A DNA stretch of 64,000 bases, from positions 5,296,892 to 5,360,891 of the forward strand of contig NC_066836.1 of the NCBI RefSeq assembly GCF_001640805.2. The letters run 5' to 3'. The position numbers and the translations under genes are program-made. The stretch's first letter is position 1. Every line of letters starts with the position of its first letter. This stretch comes from Lates calcarifer (Eukaryota > Chordata > Actinopteri > Centropomidae). Below the pieces are notes generated by a model. It had not been told where the DNA came from. It was given only the letters and a program-made list of their open reading frames with translations, and ran no database searches. Of the stretch, positions 1 through 12,500 are shown one piece after another.

Positions 1-2637
1 AGGTGAGATATTGGACTTTTGATCCTGGGAACTATCAGCCTATGGGGATTTGTTGACTGAGATCTTCTGTGTGGTAGAATTTCTCCTCATTATATTGCAG
101 ACTTTTTCACTGTGAGGATTTGTGGCACAGAAGCTCTCAGGGCGTGTTTTGGTTTGCTTAAGATGCTTTGTTCGACCTATAACTGATGTTGCCTTTGGGT
201 GGTGTCGGATATATTTCGATTACTCAACACGGTAAATACACTTGTGAAACATGGGAACATGAGACAGACAGGTATGGTGGTGCACATGATGTTGAGGGAA
301 GAACAACTGTTGCTGACAGAGACGTGCATATTATTGTTTTGCATTTTATGTAGGCTAAGTAAATAGCATTGCATGCTCGCAGCAAAAACTGCATGAAAAA
401 AATGTATCTATACTGAGTTATAATGTAAAATCTGCATAAAACAATAACATTAAATATTTTTTAATCATATTGTTGTATGTTTATTGTACAAAATATATAT
501 TTGCATTTTATTTACAGAGTATATTTTGTCTAAATGTAAAAAATGTGAATTTGAAAACATTATACATTAACCTGACATATGGGGAAATCCCATCTTTATA
601 CTTCTGAGTAAATATGTAAATAAATCCAACACAGTTTTTACTGTACATAACAACACACACACAAAACACTTTAGCGTGAGGAGACTTCGGAGGTGGGATG
701 TCTGAGGTTTTGAGGAGCTTTTGAACGCATCATGCATGCAGATGTTGTGTGGGTGTGGTGAAGTTTTAAAACTCTTGGGAATGTCTTATCGTTGAAGGAG
801 TCGCCAGTGCACGCCGCTAAGATTTTGTTTGCGTGGCGTAAACTGAATGTTAAATATCTCTGAAGTGTCTTCAAACCCTCGGTAGGTGAAAGCGCTCAGT
901 CTGACATGAGAGAGATTCAGTTTCTGTGTCTTCAGAGTCGTTAAATTATTGGAGTTAATTACTGGATAGCCGAGTGGAGTTTTGGCTTTGACTTCAGCTG
1001 GCTGCAGATTTAGGAAATGTGTATTGCTGTACTTCTCCATATGTTTCATACTGTAACTTAAAGTGGCCACTGTAACGTGTATTTCCTTCTTATAGTAACA
1101 CGTCGTGACACTTGGTTTGATCAGTTGCAGAAGTGGTTGGCTGTGTTAGCTGTCATATACTCTGCACTTAAACAGTTCACTGTACTGCATATTGTTGACT
1201 GGATTAAGACTTTGCAAAAATAACATGGTGCACAGAGATAGGATGAATTGCTCAGTGCTGTTTTGCTGCTGATACAGGAGTATTTTACTTTACCAAACAT
1301 CTGAAGGATCCAGGTTCTCAAATGTGAGGATTTGTTGTTTTTCTGTGTCGTACAACACAGTAAATAGAATATGTGTGATTTTGAGGTTGTTGGTCAGTCA
1401 AAACCAGACGTTTAATAACATTAACTCGTCCTCTGGGATAATTTGTTGGACATTTTTTTACTGTTTCCTGATGTTTTACAAACTAGAATATTGATGGAGA
1501 CAATAATGGGCTGATTAATCAATAGGGAAAATACTCATTATTAACTGATGATTTATCTGATCTAAAAAATGTGTCTTATATTGTCTGACTAATCAAAAAG
1601 CCAAAGATATTCAGTGTACCATGTCTGAGACTCAGTGGTAAACTTGGACAAGTTTCATAATATCAGACTTTACTGTTCAGGCTGTGATATTTAACTGACA
1701 AGTTATTGTCAGGCTAACAAAACCAAACCGTGAAGATAATACCTGGCTTCAATTATTTATGGGATTTTAGTGTCTTTTTTTTTAGCCGTCACAATCATAT
1801 ATATTATCAGTGATTGATGATCTCTTATACAGAAACATGTGCTGAATATGTCATGATTACTCAGCATTTTGTGACTTGGATATACCTTCTTCATGGCAGG
1901 ATGACTGACTCATCATGGGAGGAAAAGCACAGGTGAATTACAGGTATTATTTACACCTGTGCTTCTCCCACCATGACAAGTCAAAATGTGTGCCATGAAA
2001 AAGGCCTGTTAGCTGATTTGTTCAGTGGCACTAAGTGGATTATGGGACACACAGCGCTGCAAAAGATAAATCTGTCTTCTCAACTGACATGTTAGAAATC
2101 AGTATTTTAAAAAGCCTTTTTCACAGCAGACACTTTGGCTCTGTCATAGCATGAAACACACAGGTGTTACCAATGACATTAACGAGCATTAGCAAGAGCT
2201 CTGCTCCATGTCTGTGTCCCAGGAAACCAGCATGTACAGCACCTGAGCTGTGCCCCTGATTCTATACTACAAACTGATTTCCATGTTGGTTTTAAGTCTG
2301 CTTTCAAAACAAGTCAGTGTGTGCTCTAATACTGCTTTAAAAATCCTGAGTATCACTGCACAGAGGAATAGAGGAACTGCTAACAGCTGCAAAACATTAA
2401 AACAAATCACAGATGGTGGCGAGACACGACAGAAATGTCTTGGAAGAGGAAATGCATATTAAATCTTTGGGGAAAGCTTTTTCTCTGTCCTGTTAGTATG
2501 AACTGTAAAGTATATTGATTTCTTCTTGCTGGAGCTCGTCCTGTGGAGAACAGTGGAAGTTGTTTTCTTGTTTAAAGCAATGATGCTTGTAAACTGGTCA
2601 AATTTAACAACTGTATCTCTCTGTATTGTTTCTACAG
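1..2637. other. Non-coding 5' flank or first intron of the ApoL-repeat gene
   Basis: No convincing coding exon was found here; the short open frames lack splice context or family similarity. The first coding exon begins after an acceptor at 2637, so a non-coding first exon must lie upstream. It could be in this stretch or before the window, and the first bases (AG followed by GTGAGA) resemble a donor but cannot be confirmed. The stretch is AT-rich and holds one fold-back MITE relic near 1.9 kb. Confidence 0.5.
1885..2004. repeat. Fold-back MITE relic (family copy 1)
   Basis: This is a compact inverted repeat. The left end runs CCTTCTTCATGGCA and then GGGAGGAAAAGCACAGGTG; the right end is its near reverse complement, ACACCTGTGCTTCTCCC followed by TGCCATGAAAAAGG. 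The same arms recur near 40.3 and 41.1-41.4 kb, so it is a dispersed non-autonomous element. No transposase is present. Confidence 0.6.
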
Positions 2638-2642
2638 GCAGG

Positions 2643-5600
2643 ATGGAGGCATGTATGGTGAAGCCAGAAGTCAAAAAGAAACCAAAGCCGGTGAGAACAT
2701 TTACAGCTAACACAGAGAACACTCTGACTGTGTACAGTATATAAACAGCTCCTATAAAATAATGTGTTTTTCTATTCACAGCCTAAACCTCCTCCAAAGC
2801 CTGCTGAGGTACTGTAATAAACCCAAACCTTTGATTAAAGTTCATGTGTTTTTCTATATATGAGCCTCGGGATGTTGTAGTGAGGTTACAGACTTAGGTA
2901 AATAATGAAATCTGAAATTATCTTCACAGGTTAAAAGAAATGACCCAGAGAAACTGGAGAGACCTACTCCTGTGCTGCCTCAAAGACCTACAGACTCTGT
3001 AAGTCCAGCATGAACAACCTTTACCTCTGTCAAGGAGGTTATCTTTTCACCTGTGTCTGTTATTTGTCAGCAGGATTACGGAAAAAAAAAAAAAATACTG
3101 AACCAATTTGCTTTAACACTGCGAGATGTGAGGGCATTTTCTGACATTTTAGTCTATTTCTTAGAAGAAACTTATATATGGATCTTGATGTAAATAAATC
3201 CATATTTATGGTCTTGAGTTTGTGTACTCGGGTGCAGACTTAAATAATAATCCTTTCATGTTTCTGTTATAAGAGCTAGACAGATGTGTAGGTTTGTTTG
3301 GCCTTGGCAGAGTTATGTGCTTTGTTGATTGTTAGTCCAGTCTCATCATTGGTTCATTTGTACTGAATGTTAAACTATACTCTAAACGAGTGACCTGGAA
3401 GACTCTAGTGATCTTTTATAGAGACTTGTAATGTTTCTCTGCTGGGCCGGTAATCTTTTCTAGGCTGTAGGTTATGAAATGTGATTTTCTGAAACAGATT
3501 TTTGTCCATGTACTTTCCTCGTGTCACTCAGTCACTTTTTAGAGACAGTGAATATTCACTCAAGCTTATTTCTGTAATTATCCAGCTTCAGTTTAACAAT
3601 ATGAGAGCAGTGCCTTAAAAACTGGGCGAACTGGAATCTAAATATTATCTGCTTAAATAGATAATTCTGCGGTGAATGTGCCGGCAGTTCTGTTTTCATC
3701 ACACTCTGAAAAAGATTTTTGTTTTTCTGTCCAGGAGCTAAGTCACACACAATACAGACTGAAAAAATCAGCAGCAACAACAAACAAAGCGGTATTTAAA
3801 AATGAAATTTTATTAAATGTCTTGGTTTTACAGAGACACGTGAAAAGTCTTAAGTTTGAGCTTGCATGTGAGAGTATATCAACATCAATATAATTATTGA
3901 AAATGTTTTATTTTGATTTTAACTGATACTCATATGTTTACCTTTATACATTATTGTTCAAACAAAAGGAGGTGTATTATCATATTTTTCCATCTGTGTC
4001 AGGCCAATGGAAATTTACCACAAAGAGACACAAAAGAGAAGCTGCCTGAAACTCCTGTGGTTCCACCCAGACCCACAGAAAAGGTACAGTACACCCAAAT
4101 ACTCAGTTGAGTGATTATAGCCAGTGATAGAGTCAGGTTTAAATAAAGTATTAAGGCTGTTGAATATTGTGGGAACATATATGTTTGTTTTATGTGGAGA
4201 ATTACTTTTTAATTGAAATCAAAGTGAGTCTGGAGTTTAGTGTGAGAGCAGTTTACAGTAAAGAATCATCCTGTGCTACCCGAGGTTTCATGTTTCTTTC
4301 CTGTTTCAAACATCTATTGTTATTGTTCCCTCGTGGCCTTTTCATGTGTATTTTGTGCAGGAACTGAACGCCTCGAGCAGATCCAGCCACCGCAGGAGGG
4401 CGCAGGCCGAGGACACCAAAGTACGTAAAAGACATGCAATGAAAATGCCATGTTCCTCCTCGCTTGTTTTGTATAAAATGCAGAGTCAATGACGTTCCTC
4501 TTCCTCCTCAGAGCTCCAAAGAAAATGACAAACCAGAGGATGCTGAAGGTCCCAAAGATGAAGCAGACTTCAAACAGGTACCACAGCTGGAAGTACTGGC
4601 TTCCACCTCTGACCAGATTTACAAAGAGAATACACAGTGTCTTCCTCTTTATTTACATGTGCTGTGTTGTAGAATAATCCATCGGGCCTGGGTGGAATGT
4701 TATGGCGGAGCCAAAAAGAGAAAACACCTACTTTCACTGTAAGCAACACACCTGCAGCTCTTCTCCGCTTTAGACTAACATGCCAAACTAGCACTTACTG
4801 TGCACTTCTTTACCTGATCTCCTTGCACTTATTGAACTGATTTAGAGCTTATTTCACAGTCTCCCACTGCACTGAAGCATTCGTGTTGTCGCTTTGGATA
4901 AAAGCGTCTGCCGAACAAGTTGATGTAAATGTCAAAACTGACAGTGCCTCAGCTAAACAGGTTTCTGGAGGCAAACAGGTGTGTGCGGGTGTGTACACGT
5001 CAAACCTTAGTGTGTATTGAGACATACAATAGTTGTCTGTCTGCATGTTCATGATTCAGTGTTGATGTAATTTGTTCAGTGAATACACAGTCTCATAATA
5101 ATAACAATAGACACGTTAAATAAACACGAAGATATAAACATATACACAATGTTTTAGACACAGGAGATACATGTATATAAAGCAGAATTAGATTTTTACT
5201 TTATGCTTTGAAACATCAGTTGTTTAGTCAGTGTTTCCCTGATTTCTTCTCAGAGTTATGTGCTTGACGACAGTGACGAACGGGAAAAGCCTGGTGATGT
5301 CCCGGCCAAACAGGCTCCTGGCAGCAAACCGGTGAGTGTTTGTATGGTTGTTAGTGTGTGTGTGTGTGTTGATGTGTGCTGACGTTATCAGCCTGTTTTT
5401 GACATGTGACTGCGGTTGACAGGGCGTTCTGAAGGGAATGATGAAAGGTTTGCAATTCAAGTCGTCACCAAAGGTACGAGGCACCGTCCGGTTTGGTGTT
5501 TTCTGCTGGTGGTGGCTGCAGAGTTTCACACCGTCTCCCTGTCCAGTTTAACTTAGACTACAGTTGTTGTGGTGATGGTGCTGGTGGTGGTGGTGTTTGT

Positions 5601-6523
5601 CTTGAAACTGGATTGTTCTGATTTTAACAATATTCATATGTATTAGCTTTGGTTTAAAAAGCCACATTTTGATAACAGATGCCCAGACTGCCTGGATGGT
5701 CTGCCCTCACTCCCTGTTATCTCTCTGTTGTCTATGAAAATAAAAATGTAGAAAAGATTATCTCATTGTCAGTTTGTAAAACCTACAACTTTCACAACTT
5801 GACGAAGTGTTCACAAAACTGTGTTTTTTTTTTTGTTTTTTTTGGTTATTTTTTTACATCTTGTCGGTTAGATTTTATTCATTTTAAAGAATTCACATTT
5901 ATGACTGTTGTGCTGAGGTTTGTTGACTCTTCTCTCAGACCAGCAGAGATCCGAGTCCAGTTCCCAGCACAGAAGGAGTCTCAGATAAGGAACAACCAGC
6001 AGAGAAAAACAAGCAAGAGAAAAATACAGAACCCAAACAGGTAAGAGATAAGTAACCACATTAAAATGCTAAACTGTGATTGCTCATGTGAACACGCCAG
6101 TTCTGCTTCTGCTTTTCCAAACAAACAGAACCATTATTGAATCACTGTTTTAGTGTTTAAGTTACAGAACAACAAAATGGAAATTCATTCTTTTGAAAAT
6201 CAGGTTACATATTCTGTATGCAAATGCAAATGTTCAAAAAAGGAAGACTTAAAAGCAGATGTTTTTTTTCCTACTTGTCTCTTCAGGATATAGGAGGTCT
6301 GTTCACTGGGATGTTTCGGAAAACACCCAAAGAGAGATTGTCTCCTCAACCGACGGTAACATCGATAACTCTTTTTTTCTTTATTTTTTTAAACTGAATT
6401 TCCAGTTTTGATCTTTGATCTTAGAACCTTTTCACTCATTGTTGTGTTCCCTCCCAGGTCAGCAGAACAGACAGTGATGCTGAAGATGCTGAGGAAGAGG
6501 AGAAAACATCTGAACAGTCCCAT
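2643..6523 (+). CDS. ApoL-repeat gene, exons 1-13: Pro/Lys-rich N-terminus and first cationic units
   Basis: Coding exons: 2638-2690 (ATG at 2643), 2782-2808, 2930-2998, 3735-3791, 4003-4083, 4361-4420, 4512-4577, 4673-4738, 5254-5331, 5423-5473, 5939-6040, 6287-6355, 6458-6523. Every exon is a multiple of three and every intron is phase 0. Exons 1-3 and 5 encode proline-rich peptides such as KPKPPPKPAE and VVPPRPTEK, possible SH3-type ligands by composition only. Exons 8 and 10 look like divergent forms of the cationic unit (GLGGMLWRS and GVLKGMMKG). Exon 12 is the first canonical one, GGLFTGMFRKTPK. Exon 13 is acidic. Individual small exons, especially 4 and 9, are less certain than those further down. 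Confidence 0.75.
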
Positions 6524-9500
6524 GTAAGTCTTAGTGGCATTAGCAAGCAAGTAAACTTGACATAAATATACCATTTTACAAACAGAATCCACACAGTAAA
6601 AAAAACTTTAAAGAGTTTATTTAAGTGTAAGATTAAAGAGTAAAGTAGCTGCCAAGAATTAACTTTTTGTGTTTGAAAAGCTCATTTTTTATGTAAAATT
6701 AATATTGGCTTGAAGAATATGCAACAAATATGTAAAAAGATCCACATGTTTAATTGTTATTTTCAAAGAGTACTAGACTATACTTCAAAAACACATTTCT
6801 TTTCTACAGGAAAAAGGAGGCTTCTTTTCTGGTGTCCTTAAAAAATCCAGCAAACCAGCAGATGAGACACCTGCACAGGTGAGCTGGCAAAAATGTTAAT
6901 GATTTTCTGCTTATAAAAATACAACTAAGTGTACAAGCTTTTATCGCTACAAAGTCATTGTTAGCATTAACAGCTGTTGCAAGTACAGAATCAAACTTTA
7001 TTCCGTTACTCACCAAAAGTTGTCTCCACTGGTGGAAAGCAACGGCAATGTTTTGCCTCTAGTTCTACTGCTTCTTTTCCTCTACTGAAGTTAGCATGCT
7101 AACCAGCTAACTGAACTCATTGTAGTGTCCAAGCTTCCCTGAAGCAGTAGCGCTGCTCAGAGAGCTTATTATAACCTCTTGTATTGTAAAAGCAACAATG
7201 GCTGAAGGTCCTGGCAAATCACCACCACCCACTACCGAGAGACCATATTCGGTGGCAGAGAAAACTCATATATAGCACCTTTAAATATGAAGCTGCAGCC
7301 AGAAGGCAGTTAGCTTACCTCGGCATAAAGACTGAAAACAATGAGAAACCGCTAACCTGGCTGTAGCTTTGGATAGAACAGGGAGTTTGGATATATTTTA
7401 CTGTCATCTGGTAAAGCTTTTGTCATTTGTTTTCCACATTTCCAAAATATTACCTCGATACTTCAGGAGAATCTGAGTGCTAACAGCAAGCTGTCGGCCA
7501 GCAGTGACAGTCTGTCTGAGAACAGCAACAAGGTGAGCAGCTTTCAGTCACAGTATCTGCTATGGGAGCAGCAGAGATAACGTTATCTTTAATCACCATG
7601 TACACACAGACTTAAAGTAGATTTTCCTGCAACAAAAGCACGTCATTGACCTGACTTTGATCCGAATAAAAATACCATAACTGACCATGTGTGCACCATT
7701 TTTCTGTCTGTGTTAGGAAAAAGGAGGACTATTCAGTGGGATGTTCAGGAAGTCTCCAAAACCAACAGATGCTCCTCAGACTGACGAGGTGACATAGATG
7801 GAAAACAGCTGTAACATGCCAGTTAATGTGCTATGACACAAGATGGCAGATCTATTGTGCAACTCCTCAAACGAAGCCAACACGGTCATATCATCAGTTT
7901 AATCCTGCAGCCTGATAATCACATTGAACTCGTTCACATTTTGTGTTTCAGGACCAACAGTCTCTGCATGATGATCTGTCGGGCAGTAATGATAATCTGT
8001 CTGAAAACTCAAAGGTGAGTGCAGAGGTATTCAGCTATGAAATGACAGGATTATGATGCAGTGTTACCATTATTACTGTTATGTAACAGCAGCTGATGGT
8101 GTGAATTAATTGTTCTGACATCACCAGGAAAAGGGAGGATTTTTCGGCGGGATTCTCAGAAAATCTCCAAAGATTCCTGGAGAGGGGCAGGTAATGTGTG
8201 AGCAAGTGAAATTTTAACATAGCTAAAATTCTCCTCCACAGATTTTAGAAACTCTAATAGTCACCAGGAATGTGTGATAGTGGTAGTCTGCTCAAACTGG
8301 AATAAACTGTGGTTCAACATATTAAAGAGCAGATAAAAGCATTTAAGTGGAGCTCAGAGTGTGAATATGTTGGAGAGTAAATTAAAGGATTACAATGAGT
8401 CTAGATAACAATGACCAAGTGATAAATGGTGAAACTAAAAGTCAGTAGGTTTTGCTCCCAGAAAAGCCAGTTTGTCTGTTCAAGTGTCTTTTTGAACAAT
8501 AAACTGAAACCCTGTCTGGTCACCTAATGTTTGCTTTTCTGTTTAAAAAGGTGAACTCTGAATCCTAAAAGAAACTTGGACAAATGAGGCATTTTGACAC
8601 ACACACCAAGAGCTTAAAATAGGACATATCAATATCGGTCACCTCAGACACTTCTAATAATCTAATGACAATTATTATTAATTGCTGTTACACACAGGAC
8701 TTCTAATCTCAGATGCTCTTTGGTCCAAAATGTGTAAAATTCTGTTGATTTGTTGACAAAATTAGTAATTTTTATGATAGTATTGCATCTTGACACTTAC
8801 TACCTGTATTGTGTTTGTTCGTATTATGTTCCTAAATCACCAATAAGCTGCTTGTCAATGCAGGCTCTGCAGTGATGAGGTTTTTGCCTCTACCTGTTTG
8901 TTTCTGTAGGTGGTTTCATGTCTGCATGTAAGTGGCATGAGTGTTCATGTTCAGACAGGTCGAGTCACATTTTTGTTGTGTTTAGGTCTCAGAGTCGTTG
9001 CACGGTGAATTCCCTGCCAGCACTGACTGTCTAATGGAGAACAAGGTTTGTTTTCATGACAGATTTAACAGTTCCTCCTCCCCCCTCGCACACCCACTGA
9101 AACTGCATGAGTCACCATGATGAGCATGGAAACATGAATTAATGTACCTGTAGCTCTGTAGGAGGAAGATAAGGTTCCTAAGAACTGTTTTAATCTAGTA
9201 AATTTAATTTGTTTTCTCTTGTCTCTGTAGGAGAAAGGTGGTTTGTTCAGTGGACTCCTCAAAAAGACGCCCAAAACAACTGGAGAGGTACAGCTTCTCA
9301 AACAGTGTAGCGTAGTTTCCATGGAGACAGTCTGAGCCGACCCATAAACACTGTCTAATCTTTAAAATGAAAAAAAACAAACAGTTGCTTTATTGTGCTC
9401 AAGACACTGGGTGTGCTCCATGAACCCAACAGGCAAAATGCTCCGTTTGTGCTGAATGGGTGTGGTTCTCCCTCCACATGTCATGAGACCCAGCAGGCTT

Positions 9501-12500
9501 TAAAGGTGCTATATGTATGTTTTTGCTCTTGCTGTATAGCCAACATTATCATTAAGTCTAGAGGAAATGTTACAAGTTCAGCATCAAACTTCATTCCTTT
9601 ACTTGCTAAGAGCAACACCAAAATTAACTCTTGTTTTTCCTCAATTTCTATCACTTATTTTAGCATGACGAGATGAAGAAGTTGCGCTATCATGTGATCA
9701 TAGATATCATATATGCAAAACATTGCAGTCATCTTTTTTTTTTTTTTCAAATACTGTTTACAAAATATCATTGTTCTTTGTGGTGCTGGATTACCAACTA
9801 GGCAAAGCAGGCAACTGCCCCGGGGCCTCAGACGCTCCGAGCTGAGCATACGTGGTCTTTTGTTGTGGAGGTCACGGCAGCACATGAGGCAGTTCAAGTG
9901 CCTGTTGTTTATACTACTCCTAATTAAAATGCTCCTGTCATGTCGTGTCTGACAAGCTATAAAAAGATGCAATCAAAGATTACCGCAGCATCTTTATTAC
10001 CTGCTGCTGTTTTATTATCGGCTCAAAGAGACTCAGCATCATACCTACCATGTTACGTGCCAACTGGTTTCCCTGTCCTTCCCATGAGTATGACTAAATG
10101 GAGCACAGCCAGTGTGACACATGTTCCTCATATGTCCTCCAGTGTTTTCAAATGCTGCACCCAGGAAGAGGAGAAAATAAATCATGACAGACAAATATTT
10201 AAGCACATTTCCTTTTCATTGAACCCCTTCTACCATTTCCTGTTGGAGCATCGTTTTTCCTGACAGTTTTGATTGTTGTTTCAGGAGAATCTGTCAGCAC
10301 AGAAAAAAGATCTTTCAGCCAGTAATGACAGTCTGTCTGAGGCCGCCAACACCAAGGTCAGTTTGGTCATAAGAATGCTCTCCAGAGTCTCATTTTTAAA
10401 AGATCCACATCAATCATTTACAAATCAAATACATGAATATTGGTCCAGTTTCCATAAACACATGAGACCAGTGGGGTTTTTTGCAAAGATATTTTTTGAT
10501 ATCTGACCCTGGGAGCAAACAATGAAACAATGCAGCTCAAAGAGTCAATCCTTTGTGGAATCATGTTTATTGTTTCTAAAAGTTGGACTCATGACTGGAG
10601 TTGAAATGTGTAGAAATTTATTCTGCAACTAACTATTAAGTAAGCAAAAAGGCCAAAAATTTCTCTGGTTTAAGTTCCGTTTATTGTCATCATTTTCCCA
10701 GTTAGTTCATATGTTGTGTTTGGAAGAAGTAATGTGGATATATAGAATTTAGAAAAACCTGCATACCTGACATTTCAGGAGAAGGGAGGTGCGTTCAGTG
10801 GAATGTTCAAGAAGTCGTCCAAACTTGCAGACGGTCCTCCCACTGAGGAGGTAAGAAGTGTCTCCTCTGTTTTCTGGTTCTGTCCAGTCACTCAGTAGTG
10901 TTGTTGAAAGTTGCATGTCAGTAAAACATCAGGGTAGACTTGTGACTAGAAGGTTGCTGGTTTGAATCCCAGGACCAACATAAAAAACATCATGTAAATA
11001 AAAGCAAGGAACCCTGAGGAAACTGCTTAGCAGAGGTGGTAAGCCTCATCTCTTCTTGTCATAAATTTATTTAGTAGATGCACAGTGGACATTAGACAGA
11101 CTCACTGAAAACAGGAAGAGAGAGGTGACGTTGAAGGTCCCAAGCTAGAACGCCTGAAAAACAAGATATGATATGTGAATAAATATCTCTGCTCTTTTCC
11201 CTATGAAATGTTGTTTTATAAAAGCTGTTAGATGTTAGTGGATGTGGCTCACATTTCAGACGAGGTGGCCAAACTTTTATTGATATTATTTATAAACACT
11301 GTGGGAAATTCTGGAGTAAATACAGTTCATATCCTGAGTATTTCACAGTGAGATGCCCTGAAGCTGAGGCATTAACTGTTAAAGATCAGTAAGCCTCTGC
11401 ACTGTTACCATGAAGTGGTGAATGTAAAAACCTCTAATGTGAAACAGGTTATAATTGACTTTTTCTCTTTTCAGGAAAAACAGATGCAAGACGATGAGTG
11501 GTCAGGCAGCAGTGAAGGTCTGTCTGAGAACAACACCAAGGTGAGTTTTTTTAATAGCATCAGAAAACAATCCTTCTATTTCTTTAAGAGAGAGTGCTCA
11601 TGTTTCATGTGTGTTTCAGGAAAAAGGACTATTTAGTGGAATATTCAAAAGGTCGCACAAACCGACAGAAGCTGCTCAACCTGAGGAGGTAAACTGTATG
11701 AATCATTTTTCAAAATACTGACCTTTATCCAGCTCTTAACTTGCTTTTCTTTATTGTGTTTCCATTTTCAACATTTGAAGGATGCTTGGAAAACGTTTAT
11801 GATACCTTTTTATATTGTAAAGCCTCATGACCTCCATTAAGAGCACTGTGTTTTTTCACCAGAGGCTGTTTGAAATTTGACTCATTTCAGTGTACAGTGA
11901 TCAGTTGTTGGTGCAGATTAACTCTGTCTTTTAAAAGCATTCTTAACATTGTACATTTTTGAACTATTCCCCTATTTTCCTCACAAAACATTGCACTGAA
12001 TGATTGCCTGTTACTATGTTTATACTGATGCAGATCTGTACACAGATAGAGATTTGGTGTAGATTCAAGTTTCAAAACATTTTCTACAATTAAAGAAACA
12101 AATTCCTGTTGAAACTATGACACATTACAATTATTTTTATTAAGTTTTATTAGGAAAAAAATGTCTCAATTTATCTGCAATCTTTTAAAACTTTTCAGAG
12201 GATAAAAAATGTTAATGCAACTTTGTCTTTTACAGAATGAGTCCTCTGAGGATGAGCTCTCAGCCAGTTATGAAAATTTGGCAGAGAACAAACAGGTCAG
12301 TGAGTTTAAATCAGTGCTGTTTAGTGTCTTTTCAGTGAACCAGTTTCATTTATAAATATTTCAGCACTGGTCCCATTTCAGCCTAAAGCCTTTTCTTGTC
12401 TCTTTCCATCAGGAGAAAGGTGCGGGGCTGTTCAGTGGACTCCTCAAAAAGACTCCAAAAGCGTCAGGAGAAAGGAAAGCGTCACCGGTGATGATCTCTT

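Noticed and set aside
10940..10975. Possible tRNA gene (GGTTTGAATCC B box)
   Set aside because: No acceptor stem or A box can be paired; fits a tRNA-derived SINE relic.
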